Below are positions 53,201-64,000 of a stretch of 64,000 bases of DNA, one piece after another (the first letter of the stretch is position 1; every line of letters begins with the position of its first letter). The position numbers and the translations under genes were made by a program. The stretch covers positions 4,730,120 through 4,794,119 of the forward strand of contig OX030962.1 in NCBI GenBank assembly GCA_943735955.1. The letters run 5' to 3'. The notes beneath the pieces were generated by a model. It was not told the origin of the DNA. It ran no database searches and worked only from the letters and a program-made list of their open reading frames with translations. This stretch comes from Piscicola geometra (taxonomy: Eukaryota > Annelida > Clitellata > Hirudinida > Piscicolidae).

Positions 53201-56200
53201 GGTGCCTGAGATGCTGACAGTGTGGAGTGGAGTGGTGCCTGAGATGCTGACAGTGTGGAGTGGAGTGGTGCCTGAGATGCTGACAGTGTGGAGTGGTGCC
53301 TGAGATGCTGACAGTGTGGAGTGGTGCCTGAGATGCTGACAGTGTGGAGTGGAGTGGTGCCTGAGATGCTGACAGTGTGGAGTGGAGTGGTGCCTGAGAT
53401 GCTGACAGTGTGGAGTGGTGCCTGAGATGCTGACAGTGTGGAGTGGTGCCTGAGATGCTGACAGTGTGGAGTGGAGTGGTGCCTGAGATGCTGACAGTGT
53501 GGAGTGGAGTGGTGCCTGAGATGCTGACAGTGTGGAGTGGTGCCTGAGATGCTGACAGTGTGGAGTGGTGCCTGAGATGCTGACAGTGTGGAGTGGAGTG
53601 GTGCCTGAGATGCTGACAGTGTGGAGTGGAGTGGTGCCTGAGATGCTGACAGTGTGGAGTGGAGTGGTGCCTGAGATGCTGACAGTGTGGAGTGGAGTGG
53701 TGCCTGAGATGCTGACAGTGTGGAGTGGAGTGGTGCCTGAGATGCTGACAGTGTGGAGTGGAGTGGTGCCTGAGATGCTGACAGTGTGGAGTGGAGTGGT
53801 GCCTGAGATGCTGACAGTGTGGAGTGGAGTGGTGCCTGAGATGCTGACAGTGTGGAGTGGAGTGGTGCCTGAGATGCTGACAGTGTGGAGTGGTGCCTGA
53901 GATGCAGACAGTGTGGAGTGGAGTGGTGCCTGAGATGCTGACAGAGTGGAGTGGTGCCTGAGATGCTGACAGTGTGGAGTGGAGTGGTGCCTGAGATGCT
54001 GACAGTGTGGAGTGGTGCCTGAGATGCTGACAGTGTGGAGTGGTGCCTGAGATGCTGACAGTGTGGAGTGGAGTGGTGCCTGAGATGCTGACAGTGTGGA
54101 GTGGAGTGGTGCCTGAGATGCTGACAGTGTGGAGTGGAGTGGTGCCTGAGATGCTGACAGTGTGGAGTGGAGTGGTGCCTGAGATGCTGACAGAGTGGAG
54201 TGGTGCCTGAGATGCTGACAGTGTGGAGTGGTGCCTGAGATGCAGACAGTGTAGAGTGGAGTGGTGCCTGAGATGCTGACAGTGTGGAGTGGTGCCTGAG
54301 ATGCAGACAGTGTGGAGTGGAGTGGTGCCTGAGATGCTGACAGTGTGGAGTGGTGCCTGAGATGCTGACAGTGTGGAGTGGTGCCTGAGATGCTGACAGT
54401 GTGGAGTGGAGTGGTGCCTGAGATGCTGACAGTGTGGAGTGGAGTGGTGCCTGAGATGCTGACAGTGTGGAGTGGAGTGGTGCCTGAGATGCTGACAGTG
54501 TGGAGTGGAGTGGTGCCTGAGATGCTGACAGAGTGGAGTGGTGCCTGAGATGCTGACAGTGTGGAGTGGTGCCTGAGATGCAGACAGTGTAGAGTGGAGT
54601 GGTGCCTGAGATGCTGACAGTGTGGAGTGGTGCCTGAGATGCAGACAGTGTGGAGTGGAGTGGTGCCTGAGATGCTGACAGAGTGGAGTGGAGTGGTGCC
54701 TGAGATGCTAACAGTGTGGAGTGGAGTGGTGCCTGAGATGCTGACAGTGTGGAGTGGAGTGGTGCCTGAGATGCTGACAGTGTGGAGTGGTGCCTGAGAT
54801 GCTGACAGTGTGGAGTGGTGCCTGAGATGCTGACAGTGTGGAGTGGAGTGGTGCCTGAGATGCTGACAGTGTGGAGTGGAGTGGTGCCTGAGATGCTGAC
54901 AGTGTGGAGTGGAGTGGTGCCTGAGATGCTGACAGTGTGGAGTGGAGTGGTGCCTGAGATGCTGACAGTGTGGAGTGGAGTGGTGCCTGAGATGCTGACA
55001 GTGTGGAGTGGAGTGGTGCCTGAGATGCTGACAGTGTGGAGTGGAGTGGTGCCTGAGATGCTGACAGTGTGGAGTGGAGTGGTGCCTGAGATGCTGACAG
55101 TGTGGAGTGGTGCCTGAGATGCTGACAGTGTGGAGTGGAGTGGTGTCTGAGATGCTGACAGTGTGGAGTGGAGTGGTGCCTGAGATGCTGACAGTGTGGA
55201 GTGGAGTGGTGCCTGAGATGCTGACAGTGTGGAGTGGAGTGGTGCCTGAGATGCTGACAGTGTGGAGTGGAGTGGTGCCTGAGATGCTGACAGTGTGGAG
55301 TGGTGTCTGAGATGCTGACAGTGTGGAGTGGTGCCTGAGATGCTGACAGTGTGGAGTGGAGTGGTGCCTGAGATGCTGACAGAGTGGAGTGGTGCCTGAA
55401 ATGCTGACAGAGTGGAGTGGAGTGGTGCCTGAGATGCTGACAGTGTGGAGTGGAGTGGTGTCTGAGATGCTGACAGTGTGGAGTGGAGTGGTGCCTGAGA
55501 TGCTGACAGTGTGGAGTGGAGTGGTGCCTGAGATGCTGACAGTGTGGAGTGGTGCCTGAGATGCTGACAGTGTGGAGTGGAGTGGTGTCTGAGATGCTGA
55601 CCGTGTGGAGTGGAGTGGTGCCTGAGATGCTGACAGTGTGGAGTGGAGTGGTGTCTGAGATGCTGACAGTGTGGAGTGGAGTGGTGCCTGAGATGCTGAC
55701 AGTGTGGAGTGGAGTGGTGCCTGAGATGCTGACAGTGTGGAGTGGTGCCTGAGATGCTGACAGTGTGGAGTGGTGCCTGAGATGCTGACAGTGTGGAGTG
55801 GAGTGGTGCCTGAGATGCTGACAGTGTGGAGTGGTGCCTGAGATGCTGACAGTGTGGAGTGGAGTGGTGCCTGAGATGCTGACAGTGTGGAGTGGAGTGG
55901 TGCCTGAGATGCTGACAGTGTGGAGTGGAGTGGTGCCTGAGATGCTGACAGTGTGGAGTGGAGTGGTGCCTGAGATGCTGACAGTGTGGAGTGGAGTGGT
56001 GCCTGAGATGCTGACAGAGTGGAGTGGAGTGGTGCCTGAGATGCTGACAGTGTGGAGTGGAGTGGTGCCTGAGATGCTGACAGTGTGGAGTGGAGTGGTG
56101 CCTGAGATGCTGACAGAGTGGAGTGGTGCCTGAGATGCTGACAGAGTGGAGTGGAGTGGTGCCTGAGATGCTGACAGAGTGGAGTGGTGCCTGAGATGCT

Positions 56201-56889
56201 GACAGTGTGGAGTGGAGTGGTGCCTGAGATGCTGACAGTGTGGAGTGGTGCCTGAGATGCTGACAGTGTGGAGTGGTGCCTGAGATGCTGACAGTGTGGA
56301 GTGGAGTGGTGCCTGAGATGCTGACAGTGTGGAGTGGAGTGGTGCCTGAGATGCTGACAGTGTGGAGTGGAGTGGTGCCTGAGATGCTGACAGTGTGGAG
56401 TGGAGTGGTGCCTGAGATGCTGACAGTGTGGAGTGGAGTGGTGCCTGAGATGCTGACAGTGTGGAGTGGAGTGGTGTCTGAGATGCTGACAGTGTGGAGT
56501 GGAGTGGTGCCTGAGATGCTGACAGTGTGGAGTGGAGTGGTGTCTGAGATGCTGACAGTGTGGAGTGGAGTGGTGCCTGAGATGCTGACAGTGTGGAGTG
56601 GAGTGGTGCCTGAGATGCTGACAGTGTGGAGTGGTGCCTGAGATGCTGACAGTGTGGAGTGGTGCCTGAGATGCTGACAGTGTGGAGTGGAGTGGTGCCT
56701 GAGATGCTGACAGTGTGGAGTTGAGTGGTGCCTGAGATGCTGACAGTGTGGAGTGGAGTGGTGCCTGAGATGCTGACAGTGTGGAGTGGAGTGGTGCCTG
56801 AGATGCTGACAGTGTGGAGTGGAGTGGTGTCTGAGATGCTGACAGTGTGGAGTGGCGCCTGAGATGCTGACAGAGTGGAGTGGAGTGGT

Positions 56890-59520
56890 GCCTGAGATGC
56901 TGACAGTGTGGAGTGGAGTGGTGCCTGAGATGCTGACAGTGTGGAGTGGAGTGGTGCCTGAGATGCTGACAGATTGGAGTGGTGCCTGAGATGCTGACAG
57001 AGTGGAGTGGAGTGGTGCCTGAGATGCTGACAGAGTGGAGTGGTGCCTGAGATGCTGACAGTGTGGAGTGGAGTGGTGCCTGAGATGCTGACAGTGTGGA
57101 GTGGTGCCTGAGATGCTGACAGTGTGGAGTGGTGCCTGAGATGCTGACAGTGTGGAGTGGAGTGGTGCCTGAGATGCTGACAGTGTTGAGTGGAGTGGTG
57201 CCTGAGATGCTGACAGTGTGGAGTGGAGTGGTGCCTGAGATGCTGACAGTGTGGAGTGGAGTGGTGCCTGAGATGCTGACAGTGTGGAGTGGAGTGGTGC
57301 CTGAGATGCTGACAGAGTGGAGTGGTGCCTGAGATGCTGACAGTGTGGAGTGGTGCCTGAGATGCTGACAGTGTGGAGTGGTGCCTGAGATGCAGACAGT
57401 GTGGAGTGGAGTGGTGCCTGAGATGCTGACAGAGTGGAGTGGAGTGGTGCCTGAGATGCTAACAGTGTGGAGTGGAGTGGTGCCTGAGATGCTGACAGTG
57501 TGGAGTGGAGTGGTGCCTGAGATGCTGACAGTGTGGAGTGATGCCTGAGATGCTGACAGTGTGGAGTGGTGCCTGAGATGCTGACAGTGTGGAGTGGAGT
57601 GGTGCCTGAGATGCTGACAGTGTGGAGTGGAGTGGTGCCTGAGATGCTGACAGTGTGGAGTGGAGTGGTGCCTGAGATGCTGACAGTGTGGAGTGGAGTG
57701 GTGCCTGAGATGCTGACAGAGTGGAGTGGAGTGGTGCCTGAGATGCTGACAGTGTGGAGTGGAGTGGTGCCTGAGATGCTGACAGTGTGGAGTGGAGTGG
57801 TGCCTGAGATGCTGACAGAGTGGAGTGGTGCCTGAGATGCTGACAGAGTGGAGTGGAGTGGTGCCTGAGATACTGACAGTGTGGAGTGGAGTGGTGCCTG
57901 AGATGCTGACAGTGTGGAGTGGAGTGGTGCCTGAGATGCTGACAGTGTGGAGTGGAGTGGTGCCTGAGATGCTGACAGTGTGGAGTGGAGTGGTGCCTGA
58001 GATGCTGACAGTGTGGAGTGGAGTGGTGTCTGAGATGCTGACAGTGTGGAGTGGAGTGGTGCCTGAGATGCTGACAGTGTGGAGTGGAGTGGTGTCTGAG
58101 ATGCTGACAGTGTGGAGTGGAGTGGTGCCTGAGATGCTGACAGTGTGGAGTGGAGTGGTGCCTGAGATGCTGACAGTGTGGAGTGGTGCCTGAGATGCTG
58201 ACAGTGTGGAGTGGTGCCTGAGATGCTGACAGTGTGGAGTGGAGTGGTGCCTGAGATGCTGACAGTGTGGAGTTGAGTGGTGCCTGAGATGCTGACAGTG
58301 TGGAGTGGAGTGGTGCCTGAGATGCTGACAGTGTGGAGTGGAGTGGTGCCTGAGATGCTGACAGTGTGGAGTGGAGTGGTGTCTGAGATGCTGACAGTGT
58401 GGAGTGGCGCCTGAGATGCTGACAGTGTGGAGTGGAGTGGTGCCTGAGATGCTGACAGAGTGGAGTGGTGCCTGAGATGCTGACAGAGTGGAGTGGAGTG
58501 GTGCCTGAGATGCTGACAGTGTGGAGTGGAGTGGTGCCTGAGATGCTGACAGTGTGGAGTGGAGTGGTGCCTGAGATGCTGACAGATTGGAGTGGTGCCT
58601 GAGATGCTGACAGAGTGGAGTGGAGTGGTGCCTGAGATGCTGACAGAGTGGAGTGGTGCCTGAGATGCTGACAGTGTGGAGTGGAGTGGTGCCTGAGATG
58701 CTGACAGTGTGGAGTGGTGCCTGAGATGCTGACAGTGTGGAGTGGTGCCTGAGATGCTGACAGTGTGGAGTGGAGTGGTGCCTGAGATGCTGACAGTGTG
58801 GAGTGGAGTGGTGCCTGAGATGCTGACAGTGTGGAGTGGAGTGGTGCCTGAGATGCTGACAGTGTGGAGTGGAGTGGTGCCTGAGATGCTGACAGTGTGG
58901 AGTGGAGTGGTGCCTGAGATGCTGACAGAGTGGAGTGGTGCCTGAGATGCTGACAGTGTGGAGTGGTGCCTGAGATGCAGACAGTGTAGAGTGGAGTGGT
59001 GCCTGAGATGCTGACAGTGTGGAGTGGTGCCTGAGATGCAGACAGTGTGGAGTGGAGTGGTGCCTGAGATGCTGACAGAGTGGAGTGGAGTGGTGCCTGA
59101 GATGCTAACAGTGTGGAGTGGAGTGGTGCCTGAGATGCTGACAGTGTGGAGTGGAGTGGTGCCTGAGATGCTGACAGTGTGGAGTGATGCCTTAGATGCT
59201 GACAGTGTGGAGTGGTGCCTGAGATGCTGACAGTGTGGAGTGGAGTGGTGCCTGAGATGCTGACAGTGTGGAGTGGAGTGGTGCCTGAGATGCTGACAGT
59301 GTGGAGTGGAGTGGTGCCTGAGATGCTGACAGTGTGGAGTGGAGTGGTGCCTGAGATGCTGACAGAGTGGAGTGGAGTGGTGCCTGAGATGCTGACAGTG
59401 TGGAGTGGAGTGGTGCCTGAGATGCTGACAGTGTGGAGTGGAGTGGTGCCTGAGATGCTGACAGAGTGGAGTGGTGCCTGAGATGCTGACAGAGTGGAGT
59501 GGAGTGGTGCCTGAGATGCT
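56890..59520. repeat. Higher-order block C, copy 1
   Basis: Repeated 3,620 bp later at about 60510-63140. Rare variants are shared at constant offset: GACAGATTGG (56971/60591 and 58584/62204), GATACTGACAG (57871/61491), GATGCCTTAGATG (59186/62806). Confidence 0.9.
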
Positions 59521-60509
59521 GACAGAGTGGAGTGGTGCCTGAGATGCTGACAGTGTGGAGTGGAGTGGTGCCTGAGATGCTGACAGTGTGGAGTGGTGCC
59601 TGAGATGCTGACAGTGTGGAGTGGTGCCTGAGATGCTGACAGTGTGGAGTGGAGTGGTGCCTGAGATGCTGACAGTGTGGAGTGGTGCCTGAGATGCAGA
59701 CAGTGTGGAGTGGAGTGGTGCCTGAGATGCTGACAGAGTGGAGTGGTGCCTGAGATGCTGACAGTGTGGAGTGGAGTGGTGCCTGAGATGCTGACAGTGT
59801 GGAGTGGTGCCTGAGATGCTGACAGTGTGGAGTGGTGCCTGAGATGCTGACAGTGTGGAGTGGAGTGGTGCCTGAGATGCTGACAGTGTGGAGTGGAGTG
59901 GTGCCTGAGATGCTGACAGTGTGGAGTGGAGTGGTGCCTGAGATGCTGACAGTGTGGAGTGGAGTGGTGCCTGAGATGCTGACAGTGTGGAGTGGAGTGG
60001 TGCCTGAGATGCTGACAGTGTGGAGTGGAGTGGTGTCTGAGATGCTGACAGTGTGGAGTGGAGTGGTGCCTGAGATGCTGACAGTGTGGAGTGGAGTGGT
60101 GTCTGAGATGCTGACAGTGTGGAGTGGAGTGGTGCCTGAGATGCTGACAGTGTGGAGTGGAGTGGTGCCTGAGATGCTGACAGTGTGGAGTGGTGCCTGA
60201 GATGCTGACAGTGTGGAGTGGTGCCTGAGATGCTGACAGTGTGGAGTGGAGTGGTGCCTGAGATGCTGACAGTGTGGAGTTGAGTGGTGCCTGAGATGCT
60301 GACAGTGTGGAGTGGAGTGGTGCCTGAGATGCTGACAGTGTGGAGTGGAGTGGTGCCTGAGATGCTGACAGTGTGGAGTGGAGTGGTGTCTGAGATGCTG
60401 ACAGTGTGGAGTGGCGCCTGAGATGCTGACAGTGTGGAGTGGAGTGGTGCCTGAGATGCTGACAGAGTGGAGTGGTGCCTGAGATGCTGACAGAGTGGAG
60501 TGGAGTGGT

Positions 60510-63140
60510 GCCTGAGATGCTGACAGTGTGGAGTGGAGTGGTGCCTGAGATGCTGACAGTGTGGAGTGGAGTGGTGCCTGAGATGCTGACAGATTGGAGT
60601 GGTGCCTGAGATGCTGACAGAGTGGAGTGGAGTGGTGCCTGAGATGCTGACAGAGTGGAGTGGTGCCTGAGATGCTGACAGTGTGGAGTGGAGTGGTGCC
60701 TGAGATGCTGACAGTGTGGAGTGGTGCCTGAGATGCTGACAGTGTGGAGTGGTGCCTGAGATGCTGACAGTGTGGAGTGGAGTGGTGCCTGAGATGCTGA
60801 CAGTGTTGAGTGGAGTGGTGCCTGAGATGCTGACAGTGTGGAGTGGAGTGGTGCCTGAGATGCTGACAGTGTGGAGTGGAGTGGTGCCTGAGATGCTGAC
60901 AGTGTGGAGTGGAGTGGTGCCTGAGATGCTGACAGAGTGGAGTGGTGCCTGAGATGCTGACAGTGTGGAGTGGTGCCTGAGATGCTGACAGTGTGGAGTG
61001 GTGCCTGAGATGCAGACAGTGTGGAGTGGAGTGGTGCCTGAGATGCTGACAGAGTGGAGTGGAGTGGTGCCTGAGATGCTAACAGTGTGGAGTGGAGTGG
61101 TGCCTGAGATGCTGACAGTGTGGAGTGGAGTGGTGCCTGAGATGCTGACAGTGTGGAGTGATGCCTGAGATGCTGACAGTGTGGAGTGGTGCCTGAGATG
61201 CTGACAGTGTGGAGTGGAGTGGTGCCTGAGATGCTGACAGTGTGGAGTGGAGTGGTGCCTGAGATGCTGACAGTGTGGAGTGGAGTGGTGCCTGAGATGC
61301 TGACAGTGTGGAGTGGAGTGGTGCCTGAGATGCTGACAGAGTGGAGTGGAGTGGTGCCTGAGATGCTGACAGTGTGGAGTGGAGTGGTGCCTGAGATGCT
61401 GACAGTGTGGAGTGGAGTGGTGCCTGAGATGCTGACAGAGTGGAGTGGTGCCTGAGATGCTGACAGAGTGGAGTGGAGTGGTGCCTGAGATACTGACAGT
61501 GTGGAGTGGAGTGGTGCCTGAGATGCTGACAGTGTGGAGTGGAGTGGTGCCTGAGATGCTGACAGTGTGGAGTGGAGTGGTGCCTGAGATGCTGACAGTG
61601 TGGAGTGGAGTGGTGCCTGAGATGCTGACAGTGTGGAGTGGAGTGGTGTCTGAGATGCTGACAGTGTGGAGTGGAGTGGTGCCTGAGATGCTGACAGTGT
61701 GGAGTGGAGTGGTGTCTGAGATGCTGACAGTGTGGAGTGGAGTGGTGCCTGAGATGCTGACAGTGTGGAGTGGAGTGGTGCCTGAGATGCTGACAGTGTG
61801 GAGTGGTGCCTGAGATGCTGACAGTGTGGAGTGGTGCCTGAGATGCTGACAGTGTGGAGTGGAGTGGTGCCTGAGATGCTGACAGTGTGGAGTTGAGTGG
61901 TGCCTGAGATGCTGACAGTGTGGAGTGGAGTGGTGCCTGAGATGCTGACAGTGTGGAGTGGAGTGGTGCCTGAGATGCTGACAGTGTGGAGTGGAGTGGT
62001 GTCTGAGATGCTGACAGTGTGGAGTGGCGCCTGAGATGCTGACAGTGTGGAGTGGAGTGGTGCCTGAGATGCTGACAGAGTGGAGTGGTGCCTGAGATGC
62101 TGACAGAGTGGAGTGGAGTGGTGCCTGAGATGCTGACAGTGTGGAGTGGAGTGGTGCCTGAGATGCTGACAGTGTGGAGTGGAGTGGTGCCTGAGATGCT
62201 GACAGATTGGAGTGGTGCCTGAGATGCTGACAGAGTGGAGTGGAGTGGTGCCTGAGATGCTGACAGAGTGGAGTGGTGCCTGAGATGCTGACAGTGTGGA
62301 GTGGAGTGGTGCCTGAGATGCTGACAGTGTGGAGTGGTGCCTGAGATGCTGACAGTGTGGAGTGGTGCCTGAGATGCTGACAGTGTGGAGTGGAGTGGTG
62401 CCTGAGATGCTGACAGTGTGGAGTGGAGTGGTGCCTGAGATGCTGACAGTGTGGAGTGGAGTGGTGCCTGAGATGCTGACAGTGTGGAGTGGAGTGGTGC
62501 CTGAGATGCTGACAGTGTGGAGTGGAGTGGTGCCTGAGATGCTGACAGAGTGGAGTGGTGCCTGAGATGCTGACAGTGTGGAGTGGTGCCTGAGATGCAG
62601 ACAGTGTAGAGTGGAGTGGTGCCTGAGATGCTGACAGTGTGGAGTGGTGCCTGAGATGCAGACAGTGTGGAGTGGAGTGGTGCCTGAGATGCTGACAGAG
62701 TGGAGTGGAGTGGTGCCTGAGATGCTAACAGTGTGGAGTGGAGTGGTGCCTGAGATGCTGACAGTGTGGAGTGGAGTGGTGCCTGAGATGCTGACAGTGT
62801 GGAGTGATGCCTTAGATGCTGACAGTGTGGAGTGGTGCCTGAGATGCTGACAGTGTGGAGTGGAGTGGTGCCTGAGATGCTGACAGTGTGGAGTGGAGTG
62901 GTGCCTGAGATGCTGACAGTGTGGAGTGGAGTGGTGCCTGAGATGCTGACAGTGTGGAGTGGAGTGGTGCCTGAGATGCTGACAGAGTGGAGTGGAGTGG
63001 TGCCTGAGATGCTGACAGTGTGGAGTGGAGTGGTGCCTGAGATGCTGACAGTGTGGAGTGGAGTGGTGCCTGAGATGCTGACAGAGTGGAGTGGTGCCTG
63101 AGATGCTGACAGAGTGGAGTGGAGTGGTGCCTGAGATGCT
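60510..63140. repeat. Higher-order block C, copy 2
   Basis: Second copy of 56890-59520 with no difference noticed at the marker sites, pointing to a very recent duplication or gene conversion, or an assembly collapse/expansion. Confidence 0.9.
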
Positions 63141-64000
63141 GACAGAGTGGAGTGGTGCCTGAGATGCTGACAGTGTGGAGTGGAGTGGTGCCTGAGATGC
63201 TGACAGTGTGGAGTGGTGCCTGAGATGCTGACAGTGTGGAGTGGTGCCTGAGATGCTGACAGTGTGGAGTGGAGTGGTGCCTGAGATGCTGACAGTGTGG
63301 AGTGGTGCCTGAGATGCAGACAGTGTGGAGTGGAGTGGTGCCTGAGATGCTGACAGAGTGGAGTGGAGTGGTGCCTGAGATGCTAACAGTGTGGAGTGGA
63401 GTGGTGCCTGAGATGCTGACAGTGTGGAGTGGAGTGGTGCCTGAGATGCTGACAGTGTGGAGTGATGCCTGAGATGCTGACAGTGTGGAGTGGTGCCTGA
63501 GATGCTGACAGTGTGGAGTGGAGTGGTGCCTGAGATGCTGACAGTGTGGAGTGGAGTGGTGCCTGAGATGCTGACAGTGTGGAGTGGAGTGGTGCCTGAG
63601 ATGCTGACAGTGTGGAGTGGAGTGGTGCCTGAGATGCTGACAGAGTGGAGTGGAGTGGTGCCTGAGATGCTGACAGTGTGGAGTGGAGTGGTGCCTGAGA
63701 TGCTGACAGTGTGGAGTGGAGTGGTGCCTGAGATGCTGACAGAGTGGAGTGGTGCCTGAGATGCTGACAGAGTGGAGTGGAGTGGTGCCTGAGATGCTGA
63801 CAGAGTGGAGTGGTGCCTGAGATGCTGACAGTGTGGAGTGGAGTGGTGCCTGAGATGCTGACAGTGTGGAGTGGTGCCTGAGATGCTGACAGTGTGGAGT
63901 GGTGCCTGAGATGCTGACAGTGTGGAGTGGAGTGGTGCCTGAGATGCTGACAGTGTGGAGTGGAGTGGTGCCTGAGATGCTGACAGTGTGGAGTGGAGTG

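Larger units (their letters stand above)
30343..64000. repeat. Giant 33/28-bp minisatellite inside a PCCB intron
   Basis: Unbroken tandem array of GTGCCTGAGATGCTGACAGT followed by GTGGAGTG and, in long units, an extra GAGTG: 33 bp with it, 28 bp without. By size about 1,050-1,100 units are present, and the array runs off the window end. Frequent variants: GTGTCTGAG, GACAGAGTGG, GATGCAGACAG, GTGTAGAGTGG, GCTAACAG, GACCGTG. The array begins 15 bp from the acceptor of PCCB exon 30203-30328, so it belongs to that intron unless the assembly is wrong. The 33-bp period keeps an 11-residue frame open ([11 protein letters not shown] on the plus strand), while each 28-bp unit shifts the frame; open frames therefore start and stop at short units and are not genes. 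Confidence 0.97.

Noticed and set aside
30343..64000. CRISPR array or bacterial repeat system
   Set aside because: Units abut with no unique spacers, and the context is a eukaryotic gene with introns.

Overview
The window is a piece of a nuclear animal genome, most likely an invertebrate and perhaps a lophotrochozoan (inference). The grounds are intron-rich genes with GT-AG introns and GC-rich exons in AT-rich DNA, very abundant (CA)n, (GAT)n and other simple repeats, a piggyBac DNA transposon, and a non-LTR retrotransposon with a 2A-like motif. There are no prokaryotic operons, rRNA genes or CRISPR arrays.

Layout. 1-4556: a foldback-type element with hairpin termini and a tRNA-like segment, present as two tandem copies plus a truncated third. 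The second copy is split by a 1,473-bp decayed piggyBac element flanked by TTAA. 4557-24240: a very large imperfect palindrome. Its arms, about 4590-14296 and 15352-24070, begin and end in long (GT)n/(CA)n tracts and surround a spacer of about 1.06 kb. Each arm carries the seven 3' exons of a beta-TrCP (slimb/FBXW11)-type WD40 gene, so the two copies are convergent. Each arm also carries a CRE-containing divergent promoter region and a first exon of a small gene. The single complete copy of that small gene (three exons, minus strand, 139 codons) spans the right arm and the spacer and encodes a CDCA3/Tome-1-like protein with two DPRSPS...RTPI motifs. The left arm has only its exon 1. The sequence upstream of the WD40 exons in each arm is AT-rich and includes a 13-bp satellite that is about 1.56 kb on the left and 0.6 kb on the right.

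24241-27200: repeat-rich flank with a minus-strand LINE fragment (2A-like motif, three cysteine-rich fingers, start of an APE endonuclease), itself interrupted by a plus-strand LINE 3' end. 27212-30328: eight consecutive in-frame exons of PCCB, the propionyl-CoA carboxylase beta subunit, on the minus strand. One of its introns is of the GC-AG class. The last exons are not found downstream within the window.

30343-64000 (window end): more than 33.6 kb of uninterrupted 33/28-bp minisatellite lying inside the PCCB intron upstream of the exon at 30203-30328. It shows higher-order block duplications with offsets of about 2.45, 3.62, 3.95 and 7.05 kb. The many open frames in it are by-products of the 33-bp (11-codon) period and I do not regard them as genes.

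Functional links. Beta-TrCP is the substrate receptor of an SCF ubiquitin ligase, and Tome-1/CDCA3 is described as an SCF-linked trigger of mitotic entry. Their physical pairing in one palindrome is suggestive but may be coincidence. The palindrome and the giant minisatellite are the two structures most worth verifying, both as biology and as possible assembly products.
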